Origin: an uncultured Dehalococcoidia bacterium
Lineage (GTDB): Bacteria; Chloroflexota; Dehalococcoidia; Lucifugimonadales; Lucifugimonadaceae
DNA: 64,000 nucleotides
Direction: 5' to 3'
Assembly: GCA_958295935.1 (NCBI GenBank)
Contig: OY282385.1
Coordinates: 186,001 to 250,000, forward strand
The notes under the pieces are model-generated. The model was given only the letters and a program-made list of their open reading frames with translations. It searched no databases and was not told where the DNA came from. Position 1 is the stretch's first letter. Every line of letters starts with the position of its first letter. The position numbers and the translations under genes are program-made. This document shows, piece by piece, positions 44,214 to 56,500 of this stretch.

Positions 44214-45149
44214 ATGCAGCCGACCATTGAAATTCAACCCTTCCCGCAAGTGAAACCGGAGAAGTCCGCGCAGACCTTTCCAGCAGAACAAGAGCCGCGG
44301 GCGAACGGCAACGTCCAGCCTGTCCTTGCCTGCCAGGACAACCTGGACTTCATGAAGGGCCTTCTCGACGGGCAGATGAAGCTGGTCGTCACCTCGCCTC
44401 CCTACAATCTCGGCAAGGACTACGAGGACAAGACCTCACTCGACGCCTACCTCGAGGCCCAGGAAGCCGTGATCAGCGAGTGCGTCCGCATTCTCCACCC
44501 GCAGGGGTCCCTCTGCTGGCAAGTTGGGAACTACGTCGAGAACGGGGAGATAGTCCCTCTCGACGCGGTTTTGTACCCCTTGTTCCGCGCCAGGGGACTC
44601 AAGCTCCGCAACCGCATCATCTGGCATTTTGGCCACGGCCTGCATTGCACCAGGCGCCTTTCCGGGCGCTACGAGACCATCAACTGGTGGACGAAGAGCG
44701 ATGAGTACACCTGGAACCTGGACCCCATAAGGGTTCCGTCCAAGTATCCGGGCAAGCGCCACTTCAAGGGCCCCAACGTCGGAAAGTTGTCGGGAAACCC
44801 AAAGGGGAAGAACCCAAGCGACGTATGGGAGTTCCCCAACGTCAAGAACAACCACCCGGAGAAAACCATCCACCCCTGCCAATTCCCCGTCGAACTCGTG
44901 GAACGGCTCGTCCTCTCCATGACGAACCGGGGGGACGCCGTGTTCGACCCCTACGCGGGAGTCGGTTCATCCGTCATCGCCGCACTCATGCACGGTAGGG
45001 CGGCCTACGGATGCGACGTCGTGCCGGAATACGTGGACGTAGCACGCCAACGAGTGCGCCGGCTCCGAGCAGGGAAGCTCCGGACTCGCCCGATGGGAAA
45101 GCCCGTTTACGACCCCGCGCTGCCCAATGGCGGAGTTCCCGCCCCGTAG
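44214..45149 (+). CDS. Site-specific DNA methyltransferase, beta-class (N4-cytosine or N6-adenine)
   Basis: This amino-methyltransferase has 311 residues. The ATG at 44214 is chosen for GAGGAAG just before it; the open frame extends upstream into comM. Motif IV TSPPYNL (60-66) comes before motif I FDPYAGVGSS (244-253), the order of beta-class enzymes. SPPY favours N4-cytosine methylation, but N6-adenine enzymes with this form exist. The final motif region is RAAYGCDVVPEYVDVARQR. The middle (about 170-215) should hold target recognition. No restriction endonuclease or specificity subunit is adjacent, so it is probably solitary. It lies 104 bases after comM on the same strand. Confidence 0.9.
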   Translation: MQPTIEIQPFPQVKPEKSAQTFPAEQEPRANGNVQPVLACQDNLDFMKGLLDGQMKLVVTSPPYNLGKDYEDKTSLDAYLEAQEAVISECVRILHPQGSLCWQVGNYVENGEIVPLDAVLYPLFRARGLKLRNRIIWHFGHGLHCTRRLSGRYETINWWTKSDEYTWNLDPIRVPSKYPGKRHFKGPNVGKLSGNPKGKNPSDVWEFPNVKNNHPEKTIHPCQFPVELVERLVLSMTNRGDAVFDPYAGVGSSVIAALMHGRAAYGCDVVPEYVDVARQRVRRLRAGKLRTRPMGKPVYDPALPNGGVPAP

Positions 45150-45295
45150 GGGCCGTTCGTGAACCACGCGGCGTCCCCGCCGTCCCCCTCGTCCTCATCC
45201 GAGGCGCTCCCTGATTGACCGCGCAGCGGGATATACTCGCCGCAATTTCCTCACCCGTTACCCGATGCCGCGCCGCATCGAGGGGCTGCCGACCA

Positions 45296-46492
45296 ATGAA
45301 GACATCTCTCAAACGCGACGTCGTAATCGCCGGCGCCGCAAGAACGCCCGTCGGCAAGTTCGGCGGCGGACTCGCCGCCACTCCCGCAACCCGGCTGGGA
45401 AGTACCGCCTTGAGCGCAGCCATAGACCGCTCCGGCCTACCTCCCGACGAGATCGAATACGTGGCGATGGGCAACATGCTCTCCGCAGGTCTCGGCCAAA
45501 CCCCTGCGCGGCAGGCCGCCATCGACGCAGGCATCCCCGAATCCACCTCCGCAACCACGTTGAACAAGGCCTGCGCTTCCGGCATCGCCGCCGCCATCGC
45601 CGGCGCCCGGATGATCCAGCTTGGAGAAGCCGAAACCGTCGCCGCAGGCGGAATGGAAAACATGAGCGCCGCACCGCATCTGCTCGCGAACAGCAGGACC
45701 GGGCAGCGCCTCGGAGACGCCGCGCTGATCGACTCCATGGTCCACGACGGCCTCTGGTGCCCCTTTGAAAACCGGCACATGGGAGAATCCGCCGAGGCCA
45801 TAGCCATCGAGTACGGCATATCGAGGCAGGAACAGGACGAATACGCCCTCCGATCTCACCAACTGGCCTCCACGGCCGTTGCCGAGGGATGGTTCGACGA
45901 CGAGACCGTCCACGTCGAGGTCACCGGGCGAAAGGGAGAAACCATACTCATCCGGGCCGACGAAGGGCCCAGGCCGGACTCCACCCGGGAATCGCTCGCA
46001 AGACTCCGACCCGCCTTCCCGCCGGGCCATACCGTCACCCCAGGCAACTCCTCGCAGATCAGCGACGGGGCCGCCGCGTTCATCGTCGCGTCGGCAGATC
46101 GGGCACGCGACACAGGCGCGAACGTCGATGCCCGCATCACCGGATACGCACACGCCGCCAACGAGCCCGGAATGTTGTTCGACGCTCCCCGCATCGCCGT
46201 GAAACGGCTCCTCGAACGCACCGGTATGCAGCTGAGCGACTTCGACCTCATAGAGGTCAACGAGGCCTTCGCCGCCCAGGTACTCGCCAACGCCAGGGCC
46301 CTCGAATGGGATCCGGACAAGGTGAACAGTAGGGGAGGGGCCATAGCCCTCGGCCACCCCCTCGCCGCCAGCGGCGCCCGCATACTCGTCACCCTGATAT
46401 ACGGCCTGAAGCGCTCCGGCGGCGGGGCCGGACTAGCGGTAATTTGCCACGCCGGCGGTGGGGCAGTGGCCATGAGCATCGAGGCAGCCTGA
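45296..46492 (+). CDS. Thiolase / acetyl-CoA acetyltransferase
   Basis: This 398-residue enzyme either condenses two acetyl-CoA or cleaves 3-ketoacyl-CoA. The ATG at 45296 gives the normal N-terminus (RDVVIAGAARTPVGKFGG). The nucleophilic Cys93 lies in NKACASG. Downstream are GGMENMS, the NEAFAAQ motif, GHPLAASGARI with the catalytic His, and the second Cys in ICHAGGGAVAM near the C-terminus. All four catalytic elements are present. Length is typical. Only one thiolase and no other beta-oxidation or PHB gene is next to it. The following gene starts 48 bases later on the same strand. Confidence 0.94.
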   Translation: MKTSLKRDVVIAGAARTPVGKFGGGLAATPATRLGSTALSAAIDRSGLPPDEIEYVAMGNMLSAGLGQTPARQAAIDAGIPESTSATTLNKACASGIAAAIAGARMIQLGEAETVAAGGMENMSAAPHLLANSRTGQRLGDAALIDSMVHDGLWCPFENRHMGESAEAIAIEYGISRQEQDEYALRSHQLASTAVAEGWFDDETVHVEVTGRKGETILIRADEGPRPDSTRESLARLRPAFPPGHTVTPGNSSQISDGAAAFIVASADRARDTGANVDARITGYAHAANEPGMLFDAPRIAVKRLLERTGMQLSDFDLIEVNEAFAAQVLANARALEWDPDKVNSRGGAIALGHPLAASGARILVTLIYGLKRSGGGAGLAVICHAGGGAVAMSIEAA

Positions 46493-46540
46493 TCCGTTCC
46501 CGGACTCCCTCCCGCAACTTGAAACCGCGCCCAACACACT

Positions 46541-47110
46541 ATGATTCTGCCAAAACATAACGACAAAACCATCCCCCCCGTTCCCATAGAAGAACGCCTG
46601 GGCGTCCTCGACCGCAGGCGCATCGAGGCGATGATCCTCGGCCCCGTCATCCGGGCCTATCAGGACGAGATCGGACGCGAGCAGGCCGCCGACGTAGCCC
46701 GACGAACCATCACCGGAATCGCCCGCGAGCAGGGCGCCGCCATGGCCGCAAAACTCGGAACCAACAGCCTGCGGGCCTTCGCCTCGAGCAAGGAACCGTG
46801 GCTCAGGAACGGCGCGCTTGAGATCGACGTGATCGAAGAAAACGACGACGCCTACGCCTTCAACGTCACCCGCTGCCGATACGCCGAGATGTACGAGGAA
46901 CTCGGCTTCCGCGACCTCGGCGAAGCCTTCTCCTGCACCAGAGACTTCGAATTCTCCAGAGGATTCAACCCCGACGTGAAGCTCACGCGCACCCAGACCA
47001 TCATGCAGGGCGCTTCACACTGCGACTTCCGATACGAACTGCCGCAACCGGCCAGCACGCAGACGGACAACGGAGAGGCCGCGGCAGACGCACGCAACGA
47101 GGCCCCATGA
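46541..47110 (+). CDS. L-2-amino-thiazoline-4-carboxylic acid hydrolase family protein
   Basis: This 189-residue protein shows features of the ATC hydrolase family, whose founding member opens 2-amino-thiazoline-4-carboxylate on the way to cysteine. Seen are a helical N-terminal part (RRRIEAMILGPVIRAYQDEI), a central FNVTRCRYAEMYEELGF, and the C-terminal Cys motif IMQGASHCDFRYEL. Many relatives have unknown substrates. The last 10 residues (EAAADARNEAP) do not belong to the family and match the comM reading frame EVAAAGAHN. The stop therefore lies inside a decayed comM copy, and the original C-terminus was altered by that insertion or fusion. No good ribosome site precedes the ATG at 46541, so the start is uncertain. 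Confidence 0.78.
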   Translation: MILPKHNDKTIPPVPIEERLGVLDRRRIEAMILGPVIRAYQDEIGREQAADVARRTITGIAREQGAAMAAKLGTNSLRAFASSKEPWLRNGALEIDVIEENDDAYAFNVTRCRYAEMYEELGFRDLGEAFSCTRDFEFSRGFNPDVKLTRTQTIMQGASHCDFRYELPQPASTQTDNGEAAADARNEAP

Positions 47111-47345
47111 CAGGCGCCCGGTTCAGGGAAAACTCCGCTTGCGAGGCGCTTCCCCGCGATCCTGCCCCAATGACTCACTGCGAATCTACCAACGCCGCCA
47201 AGACATCCAGCGCGATATCTGGCAGGGCAGAGCTGCCCCCATGCGAAAGACCACTGATCGACGAACGCCCGGTTCGTATGCCCCGCAGCGCCATTTCAGC
47301 GCCGGATTCGAATTTGGTAGGCGGGGGTGCCATTTTTCCGCCAAG
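47082..47345 (+). pseudogene. comM: Decayed partial copy of comM (Walker A region)
   Basis: The sequence aligns with bases of about 43207-43455 of the intact comM, coding for residues around 212-297. Exact shared blocks include TCAGGGAAAAC, GCTTGCGAGGCG (43272-43283 and 47137-47148) and CCACTGATCGAC (43375-43386 and 47251-47262). The distance between the last two is 103 bases in comM and 114 here, so several indels have accumulated. In translation, pieces such as MTHCESTN, PLIDERPVR and NLVGGGAI recall MTPSES, PLIDQRPFR and GLVGGGAI. The frame is broken more than once, and no start or end of the gene is present. It overlaps the last codons of the preceding hydrolase gene. Confidence 0.85.
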
Positions 47346-47422
47346 CGTGTAACATGCGCCCGGATTCAAAAACAATACTCTGAGACCGCCCGATTGGGCG
47401 ACTCGCGTGAAAAGATGCATAA

Positions 47423-47446
47423 CCCCCCCCCCCCCCCCCCCCCCCC
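47423..47446. repeat. 24-base poly-C tract upstream of the giant FN3 gene
   Basis: There are 24 consecutive C residues on the plus strand, ending 55 bases before the ATG of the giant gene. A small stem CGATTT-TTG-AAATCG begins at its last base. GAGG with an 11-base spacer precedes the ATG, so the tract lies in the leader or promoter region. Such tracts slip in replication and can switch expression, but a sequencing or assembly artefact (poly-G on the other strand) must be considered. Confidence 0.9.
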
Positions 47447-47501
47447 GATTTTTGAAATCGCGGAGGGAAGCATGTGACATGACCTTGAGGATTCTCTGAA
47501 A

Positions 47502-50500
47502 ATGGGTGGATGGGATCGCGCCTCCTGGTGGAAGGCCGCCGCCGCAGTACTGCTCGCAGTTCTCTTGACCTTCGCGTCCACGGACGGAGCGCGCGCGCAG
47601 ACCGAGCGGGCCAAGGTAACGGACCTATCCGCAACCGCGCACGCAACCAACGGCGCGACGCAGATCAACCTGACCTGGAGCACGCCCACCGGCGGATCCA
47701 CCATCACCGGCTACAAGCTGCAGCGCAAGACCTCGACAACCAGCTACGTGGAGGTGACGTCGTCCATAGCGGCCAGCGCAACCAGCTACACGGACACCGG
47801 CCTCACGCCCGGCACTACGTATACCTACGTCATCAGCGCCCTCGACTCCGAAGGCGAAGCAGGGCTCGCGTCCGCCGATGCATCCGCAACGACCGACTCC
47901 ACAGCGCCCGCCGTCGTGTCCGACCTCGCGGCTGCCCTCCACACAACCTACGTCGCGACTCAGATCAACCTGACGTGGACCGCGCCCAACCCCCACGGAG
48001 AACAAATCACCGGTTACGCGATTCAGCGCAAGGCCGGCTCCGGCTCCTTCGCCAACATATCCACGGAGATAGCGGCCAGTGCTACCAGCTACGAGGACAC
48101 CGGCCTCACGCCCAGCACTACGTACACGTACCAGATCCGCGCCTCGAACTCCGTCGGCGACGCGGCCTGGTCCGCCGACGCCTCCGCAACCACCCAGGCC
48201 AGCCAGCCTCCGTCGAAGATAACGGACCTGGCCGCAACCGCCACAAGCTCGCACGCGATCACCCTTACGTGGAGCGCGCCCGACGTCATCGACGCCGCCA
48301 TCACCGGATACACGCTTCAGCGCAAGGCCGGCTCCGGAAGCTACGCCGAAGTATCGTCGACCATAGCGGCCGAAGATACCAGCTACTACGACACCGGCCT
48401 CACGCCCGAGGTGAGGTACACCTACCGGATTCGCGCCGAGAACTCCGTCGGCAACGGGGTCTGGTCGAACGAAGCCTCCGCAACAACGGTCCGAGCGGAG
48501 CGGCCTAGCGCGGTGTTCGACCTGCGCGGCGTACAGGAGGGCGGGAGCGCCACGGCCGGGCCCACGTCGACCCGACTGAGGTGGACCAGAGCTAACGGCG
48601 ACGATGATTATTATCACGTCTTTTGGAACGACGGCGGAACCTGGAAACGGCAGGCTATCACCCCACCCTCCGCTCTTGACACGTTCACTTACGCCAATCA
48701 ACACCTCACTGCCGGCAGGACTTACAGCTATCGCGTGCTCGCGGGCAGTTGGACACAGGGCCAAGGGCCGTTTCAATACGTTGACATCACTGTGGGCGCT
48801 CCGGCCGCCGGAACCCTCAGCGCTCCCACCGTTAGCAACGCATCGGTGGTTCTGAGCTGGACAGCGTCAACCAGGGTCTTCGGCAACGCCATCACCGGGT
48901 TCCGCGTGGAACGGAGGATAGGCACCACCGAGCCGTGGAGCTTGGTTACGACCACGGACTCCACAACCACTACCTATACCGACGACACCGCGGCGGGCAA
49001 CACCGCCTACTACTACCGCATACGCGCGCTGAACTCGGTCGGCGTCGGAGACGCGACGCGGCAGCAGGCAGTGACCGTGGGCGCCGGACGCCCCTCCGCT
49101 CCCACGGGCCTGGGCGCGACCGCCTCCGGGTCCGCGGCTATAGACCTCGCGTGGACCGCGCCGGACAACGGCGGAGCCGCTATCACCGGATACACACTAC
49201 AGCGCAAGAGCGGCGAGGGAAGCTACGCCAACGTATCCGCCTCCATCGGCGCAGGCGATACCGCGTACTCAGACTCCGGACTCACCCCCGGCACTGAATA
49301 CACCTACCGAATACGCGCCGCGAACTCCCACGGCAGCGGCGGTTGGTCCAGCGAAGCCAGCGAAACCACGGACAACGTCGTGCCCGAGGCCGTTGCAGAC
49401 CTGAGAGCAACCAAGGACGCAACCAACAACACAACCGAGATCGACCTGTCCTGGACCGCACCCGACGACAACGGCCGCCCCATAACCGCATACACACTAC
49501 AGCGCAAGATCGGCAGCAGAGGAGACTACGCCGACGTCGCGACCTCGACCATCTCGGTCAGCGCCACCAGCTACTCCGACACCGGCCTCTCGCCCGGTAC
49601 TACCTACACCTACCGCATACGCGCCGCGAACTCCGAAGGCCCCGCCGAATGGTCCAACGAACCCAGCGAAACCACGGACGCCAACGTCCCCGATGAAGTA
49701 ACCGGCCTGACCGCAACTAAAGACGAAACCAACGGCGACACGCAGATCAACCTCACCTGGACCGCGCCCGAAAACGACGGAGGAGCCGCCATCTCCGGCT
49801 ATACGCTTCAGCGCAAGAGCGGCTCCGGCCAATACGCCGACGTATCCACCGAGATCGCCGCAAGCGCTACCAGCTACTCCGACTCCGGACTCACGCCGGC
49901 AACCGAGTACACCTACCGCATCAGCGCCGAGAACTCCGCAGGCAGCTCCGAATGGTCCAACGAACCAAGCGCAACCACGGACATCGCCCCACCCGCGCGC
50001 ATAGAAGACCTGCAAGCAATCAAGGACGCAATCGACGCCGCCAGCAAGATCAACCTCCAGTGGACCCCGCCTGCCGACAACGGATCCCTCATAACCGGAT
50101 ACAACATACGGCGCAAGGTCGGCGGCGGAAGCTACGTGATCATATCCACCACCACCATTGCAACCTCTACGTACTCCGACGTCGGCCTAATGCCCGGCGC
50201 TGCATACACGTACCAGGTTCGGGCGAGGAACTCCGAAGGCGACGCAGACTGGTCCAACGAAGGCACAGAAACCACGGACGCCACCGCACCGGAGGCCGTT
50301 GCAGACCTGGACGCAACCGCGAACGGCGTGAGGAGGGTTGACCTGTCGTGGACCGCGCCCACGAACAACGGAGCCGCCATCAGCTCCTACACACTCGCGC
50401 GCAAGACCGGCTCCGGCAACTACGCCGACATATCCACGACCATAGCGGGCAGCGCTACCGCGCACTCCGACACCGGACTCACCCCCGCAACCACGTATAC

Positions 50501-53500
50501 CTACCGCATACGCGCGGTGAACTCCGTCGGCCCCTCCGACTGGTCCAACGAAGCCAGCGTAAACACGGGCACCGCCGCGCCCGACGCCGTAACCGGCATG
50601 ACCGCAACCAAGAGCGGCACGTCGAGGGTCGACATCGCGTGGACCGCGCCGGCAACCAACGGCGCCGCCATCTCCGGATACCACCTGGACCGCAAGGCAG
50701 GATCAGGAAGCTACGCCAGCGTATCCACCTCCATAGCAGCAAGCGCTACCTCCTACGCAGACACCGGACTCGCGGCAGGAATCACCTACACCTACCGCAT
50801 ACGAGCCGCCAGCTCCGCAGGCAACGCCGGCTGGTCAAACGAACCCACCGCAACCACGGACAGCTCCGCGCCCTCGCGCATAACGGACCTGACCGCAACC
50901 AAGAACGGCGCCAGGAGGGTCGACCTGGCGTGGTCAACCCCCGCACCCAACGGAGAAGCCATCACCGGATACCGCCTGGAACGCAAGATCGGATCCGGCT
51001 CCTACACACTGCTGACGTCGGCCATAGCCGTCACCGCTACCAGCTACTCCGACACCGGCCTCACCCCCGGAACCGCGTATACATACCACATACGCGCCGC
51101 GAACTCCGAAGGCGACGCGGCCTGGTCCAACGAAGCCAGCGTAAACACGGGCACCTCCCCGCCCGATGAAGTAACCGGCATGACCGCAACCAAGATCGGC
51201 TCGTCGAGAGTCGACCTGGCCTGGACCGCGCCGGCAACCAACGGCTCCGCCATCACCGGATACCACCTGGACCGCAAGGCAGGCTCAGGAAGCTACGCCA
51301 GCGTATCCACCTCCATAGCCGCAAGCGCTACCAGCTACTCCGACACCGGACTCCCGGCCGGAATCACCTACACCTACCGCATACGAGCCGCCAGCTCCGC
51401 AGGCAACGCCGACTGGTCAAACGAACCCACCGCTACCACGGACAGCACAGAGCCAGCACGCATAACGGACCTGACCGCAACCAAGAACGGCGGCAGGAGG
51501 ATCGACCTGGCGTGGTCAAAACCCGCACCCAACGGAGAAGCCATCACCGGATACACCCTACAGCGCAAGACCGGCTCAGGAAGCTTCGCGACCGTATCGA
51601 CCTCCATCAGCGCAAGCGCTACCTCCTACTCCGACACCGGACTCTCGCCCGTAACCACGTACACCTACAGCATCTGGGCCACGAACTCCGAAGGCGACGC
51701 TCCATGGTCCAACACTGCATCCGCAACCACGGACGCCGCCGCGCCGGACAAGATAACGACCCTGTCCGCAACCGCAAGCGGAAACACGGTCAGCCTGTCA
51801 TGGACCGCGCCGGCCAACAACGGCGCCGCCATCAACGGATACCGACTGATGGCCCTGACTGTTGATAGACCATTCGGGATAGTGCTGTTGAACTTCGTTG
51901 CAACCACTACCTACTCGCACACCAACCTCCGTTACGGAACACTGCACGCCTACAGAGTCCAAGCCAGGAACTCCGTCGGCACCGGGCCGTATTCCGACTA
52001 CGCTCAAGTAACCACGGGCACCGACGTGCCCGCAGCCATAACCAACCTGTCCGCAACTAGAGACGCAACCAACGGCGACACGGAAATCGACCTGACCTGG
52101 AGCACGCCCGCACCCCGCGGATCCGCCATGACCGGATACACCCTACAGCGCAAGAGCGGCTCAGGAGACTTCGCGAACGTATCGACGTCCATAGTCGCAA
52201 CCGCTACCTCGTACTCCGACACCGGACTCACCCCCGGAACCACGTATACCTACCGCATACGCGCCGTGAACTCCGTCGGCGCGGCCGGCTGGTCCAACGA
52301 GGAGAGCGAAACCACGGACGCCGCAAAGCCCGACGCCGTAGCCGACCTGACCGCAACTAAAGACGCAACCAACAGCGACACGGAAATCGACCTGGCCTGG
52401 ACCGCGCCAGCCAACAACGGCGCCGCCATCGCCTCCTACACACTCCAGCGCAAGAGCGGCTCAGGAAACTTCGAGAACGTATCCACGGCCATCGGCGCAA
52501 GCGCTACCGCGTACTCCGACACCGGACTCACCCCCGCCACCGCGTATACATACCGCATACGCGCCGTGAACTCGGTCGGCAACGCCGACTGGTCCAACGA
52601 GGAGAGTGAAACCACGGACGCGGCAAAGCCCGCAGCCGTAACCGACCTGACCGCAACTAAAGACGCAACCAACGGCTCCACGGAGATCGACCTGGCCTGG
52701 ACCGCGCCCGCAGCCAACGGCGCCGCCATCGCCTCCTACACACTCCAGCGCAAGAGCGGCTCAGGAAACTTCGAGAACGTATCGACGTCCATAGCCGCAA
52801 GCGCTACCGCGTACTCCGACACCGGACTCACCCCCGCAACCGCGTATACCTACCGCATACGCGCCGTGAACTCCGTCGGCGACGCGGCCTGGTCCAACGA
52901 GGAGAGCGAAACCACGGACGCCGCAAAGCCCGACGCCGTAACCGGCCTGACCGCAACTAAAGACGCAACCAACAGCTCCACGGAGATCGACCTGGCCTGG
53001 ACCGCGCCCGCAGCCAACGGCGCCGCCATCTCCGGATACCACCTGGACCGCAAGGCCGGCTCAGGAAGCTACGCCAGCGTATCCACCACCATCGGCGCAA
53101 GCGCTACCGCATACGCCGACACCGGACTCACCCCGGGAACCGCGTATACCTACCGCATACGCGCCGTCAACTCCGTCGGCAACGCCGACTGGTCCAACGA
53201 ACCCACCGCTACCACGGACAACGTCCCCGACGCCGTAACCGGCCTGACCGCAACTAAAGACGCAACCAACGGAGACACGGAGGTCGACCTCGCCTGGACC
53301 GCGCCCGCAGACAACGGCGCCGCCATCACCTCCTACACACTCCAGCGCAAGAGCGGGGCAGGGGGCTTCGCGAACGTATCCACCACCATCGGCGCAAGCG
53401 CTACCTCGTACTCCGACACCGGACTCACCCCCGCCACCACCTATACCTACCGCATACGCGCCGTCAACTCCGTCGGCAACGGAGGATGGTCCAACGAAGA

Positions 53501-56500
53501 CTCCGCTACCACGGACAACTCCGCGCCCGCAGCCGTGACAGACCTGGCCGCAACCACCGCAAGCTCGAGCGCCATAAGCCTGACCTGGACCGCGCCCGTC
53601 AACAACGGCGCCGCCATCACCTCCTACACCCTGCAGAGCAAGACCGGCTCCGGAAACTTCGCCGACGTATCCACCACCATCGGCGCAAGCGATACCGCGT
53701 ACACCCACACCGGCCTCGCAGCCACGACCATCTACACCTACCGCATACGCGCAGTGAACTCCGTCGGCGACGGAGCATGGTCCAACGAACCCAGCGCAGC
53801 CACGGGCACGGCCCCGCCCTCAGCCATAACCAACCTGTCCGCAACTAAAGACGCAACCAACGGCGCCACGGAGATCGACCTGGCCTGGTCGGCGCCCTCA
53901 CCTAACGGAGCCGCCATAACCTCCTACACACTCCAGCGCAAGACCGGCTCCGAAAGCTTCGCCAACGTATCCACCACCATCGGCGCAAGCGCTACCAGCT
54001 ACTCCGACACCGGACTCACCCCCGCAACCGAATACACCTACCGCATACGCGCCGCGAACTCCGTAGGCCCGGCCGGCTGGTCCAACGAAGACTCCGCAAC
54101 CACGGACAACGCCCCGCCCGATGGAATAACGGACCTGACCGCAACCAAAGACGCAACCAACGGCAAGACCGAAATCGACCTGACCTGGAGCGCGCCCGCA
54201 GCCAACGGCCGCCCCATCACCGGATACACACTCCAGCGCAAGACCGGCTCCGGAACCTACGCCGACGGATCCACGGTCCTCGGAATAAGCGCTACCGCGT
54301 ACTCAGACACCGGACTCACCCCCGGAACCACATACACCTACCGCGTACGCGCCATCAACTCCCTCGGCGACGGCGCATGGTCCAACGAACCCAGCGCTAC
54401 CACCGACAAAGACGCACCCGCCGACATAACCGACCTGGCCGCAACCGCTAACGGCGCCAGGGGGATCAACCTGACCTGGACCGCCCCCAACAACCACGGA
54501 GAAGCCATCACCGCATACACACTCCAGCGCAAGACCGGCTCAGGAACCTACGCAGACGTTGCCACCTCCACTGCCGACATAGCGGTCAGCGCTACCAGCT
54601 ACGCCGACACCGGACTCACCCCCGCAACCGAATACACCTACCGACTGCGCGCTACGAACGCCATAGACGACGCGGAATGGTCCAACGAGCCCAGCGCAAC
54701 CACGGCCGCCGACGTACCCGACGCCATAACCGACCTCGAGGCAACTCCCGGGGCCGATGACCCCTACCGCTCCGTCGACCTCGAGTGGACCACGCCCGAA
54801 AACAACGGAGCCGCCATCGACCGGTACTCGGTTCGGGTGCGCTGGGGTACGCCTGAGCAGATGCAGTGGAAACTGGTAAATACGGCGGACGCGGTGGTAG
54901 ACGGAAGCAAAACCACCTACACGTGGGACACCTCCACGACGCCCAACCTCACGCCCGGCGTTACATATAGGTACGACATCTTCGTGCGCAACTCCGTCGG
55001 CAACAGCGCCGGGTCCAACGTCGCCACCGTAACGACGCAGGACACCGCCGCACCGGACGCCATAACCGACCTCGCCGCAACCAAGGACGCTACCAACGGC
55101 GCAACCGAGATCGACCTGTCGTGGACCGCGCCAGACGCCAACGGAGAAGCCATCACCGGATACGTACTCCAGCGCAAGACCGGCTCAGGAACCTACGCCA
55201 CTACGACCGCGTCCATCGCAGCCAGCGCTACCAGCTACTCCGACACCGGACTCTCGCCCGTAACCGAATACACATACCGCCTGCGGGCCGTCAACTCCAG
55301 GGGCAACGCCGCATGGTCCAACGAAGACAGCGCAACCACGGACCCCGACGTGCCCGATGTAATAGACGACCTCGTCGCAACCAAGGACGCAACCAACGGC
55401 GAGACGCAGATCAACCTGACCTGGTCCGCGCCCGACGCCAACGGATCCCCCATCACGGGCTACACCATCCAGCGCATAAGCGATGATCGACCCACGTGGA
55501 CCAATCTTCCGTCCATACCGGCAACCGCAACCAGCTACTCGGACACGGGCCTCGCGCCCGGAAATGAACACGCGTACAGCATTCGGGCCACGAACTCCAT
55601 CGGCGACGCCGAGTGGTCCAGCCACGCTCTGGCGACGACCGACGCCGCACAGGTTCCCACGAAGATAACGACCCTGGCCGCAACCGCCGCAAGCTCGACC
55701 GCCATAAACCTCTCTTGGACCGCACCCGCCGAGAGGGGATCCGCCATAATCTCCTACACACTCCAGCGCAAGACCGGCGCCGGCTCCTACGCCACCACCA
55801 CTACAGAAATCGCCGCAGACGCTACTACCCACACCGACTCCGGACTCACCCCCGCAACCGCCTACACCTACCGCATCAGCGCGGTGAACTCCGTAGGCGC
55901 CGGCGAATGGTCCAACGAACCCAACGCAGAGACGCACCGAGCCCCGCCCGGGCGCATAACGGACCTGCGCGCAACCAAGACCGGCGCGAGGTCGATCCGA
56001 CTCTTCTGGGGCTCGCCCGCCGCCAACGGACGCGCCATCAGCGCATACACGCTTCAGCGCAAGGCCGGCTCCGAAGACTACGTCGTCGTGTCTTCGAGCA
56101 TCGATGTAGGCGCAACCATCTACGACGACACCGGAGTCGCGCCCGCAACCGCGTACACCTACCGAATACGCGCCAGGAACGCCCTGGGCAACGCCGAATG
56201 GTCCAACGAATCCAGCGCTACCACGGACAACGCCGCGCCCGACGCCGTGACAGACCTGACCGCTACAGCCGCAAGCTCCACCGCCGTCAGACTGACCTGG
56301 ACCGCGCCCCCGGCTAACGGGCGCACCATCACCGCATACACGCTACAGCGCAAGGCCGGCGCAGGCGGCTACGACGACGTGGCGCCCGGACCAGCCGTGG
56401 GCGATACCGGCTACCTCGACGTTGCGCTCGCAGGCGGCACTCTCTACACCTACCGCATCCGCGCCGTCAACTCCGTCGGAAACGGAGGATGGTCCAACGA

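Noticed and set aside
50583-53228. Regular repeats considered as a CRISPR array or non-coding satellite
   Set aside because: The period is 291-300 bases with codon-consistent variation, and the units are protein modules.
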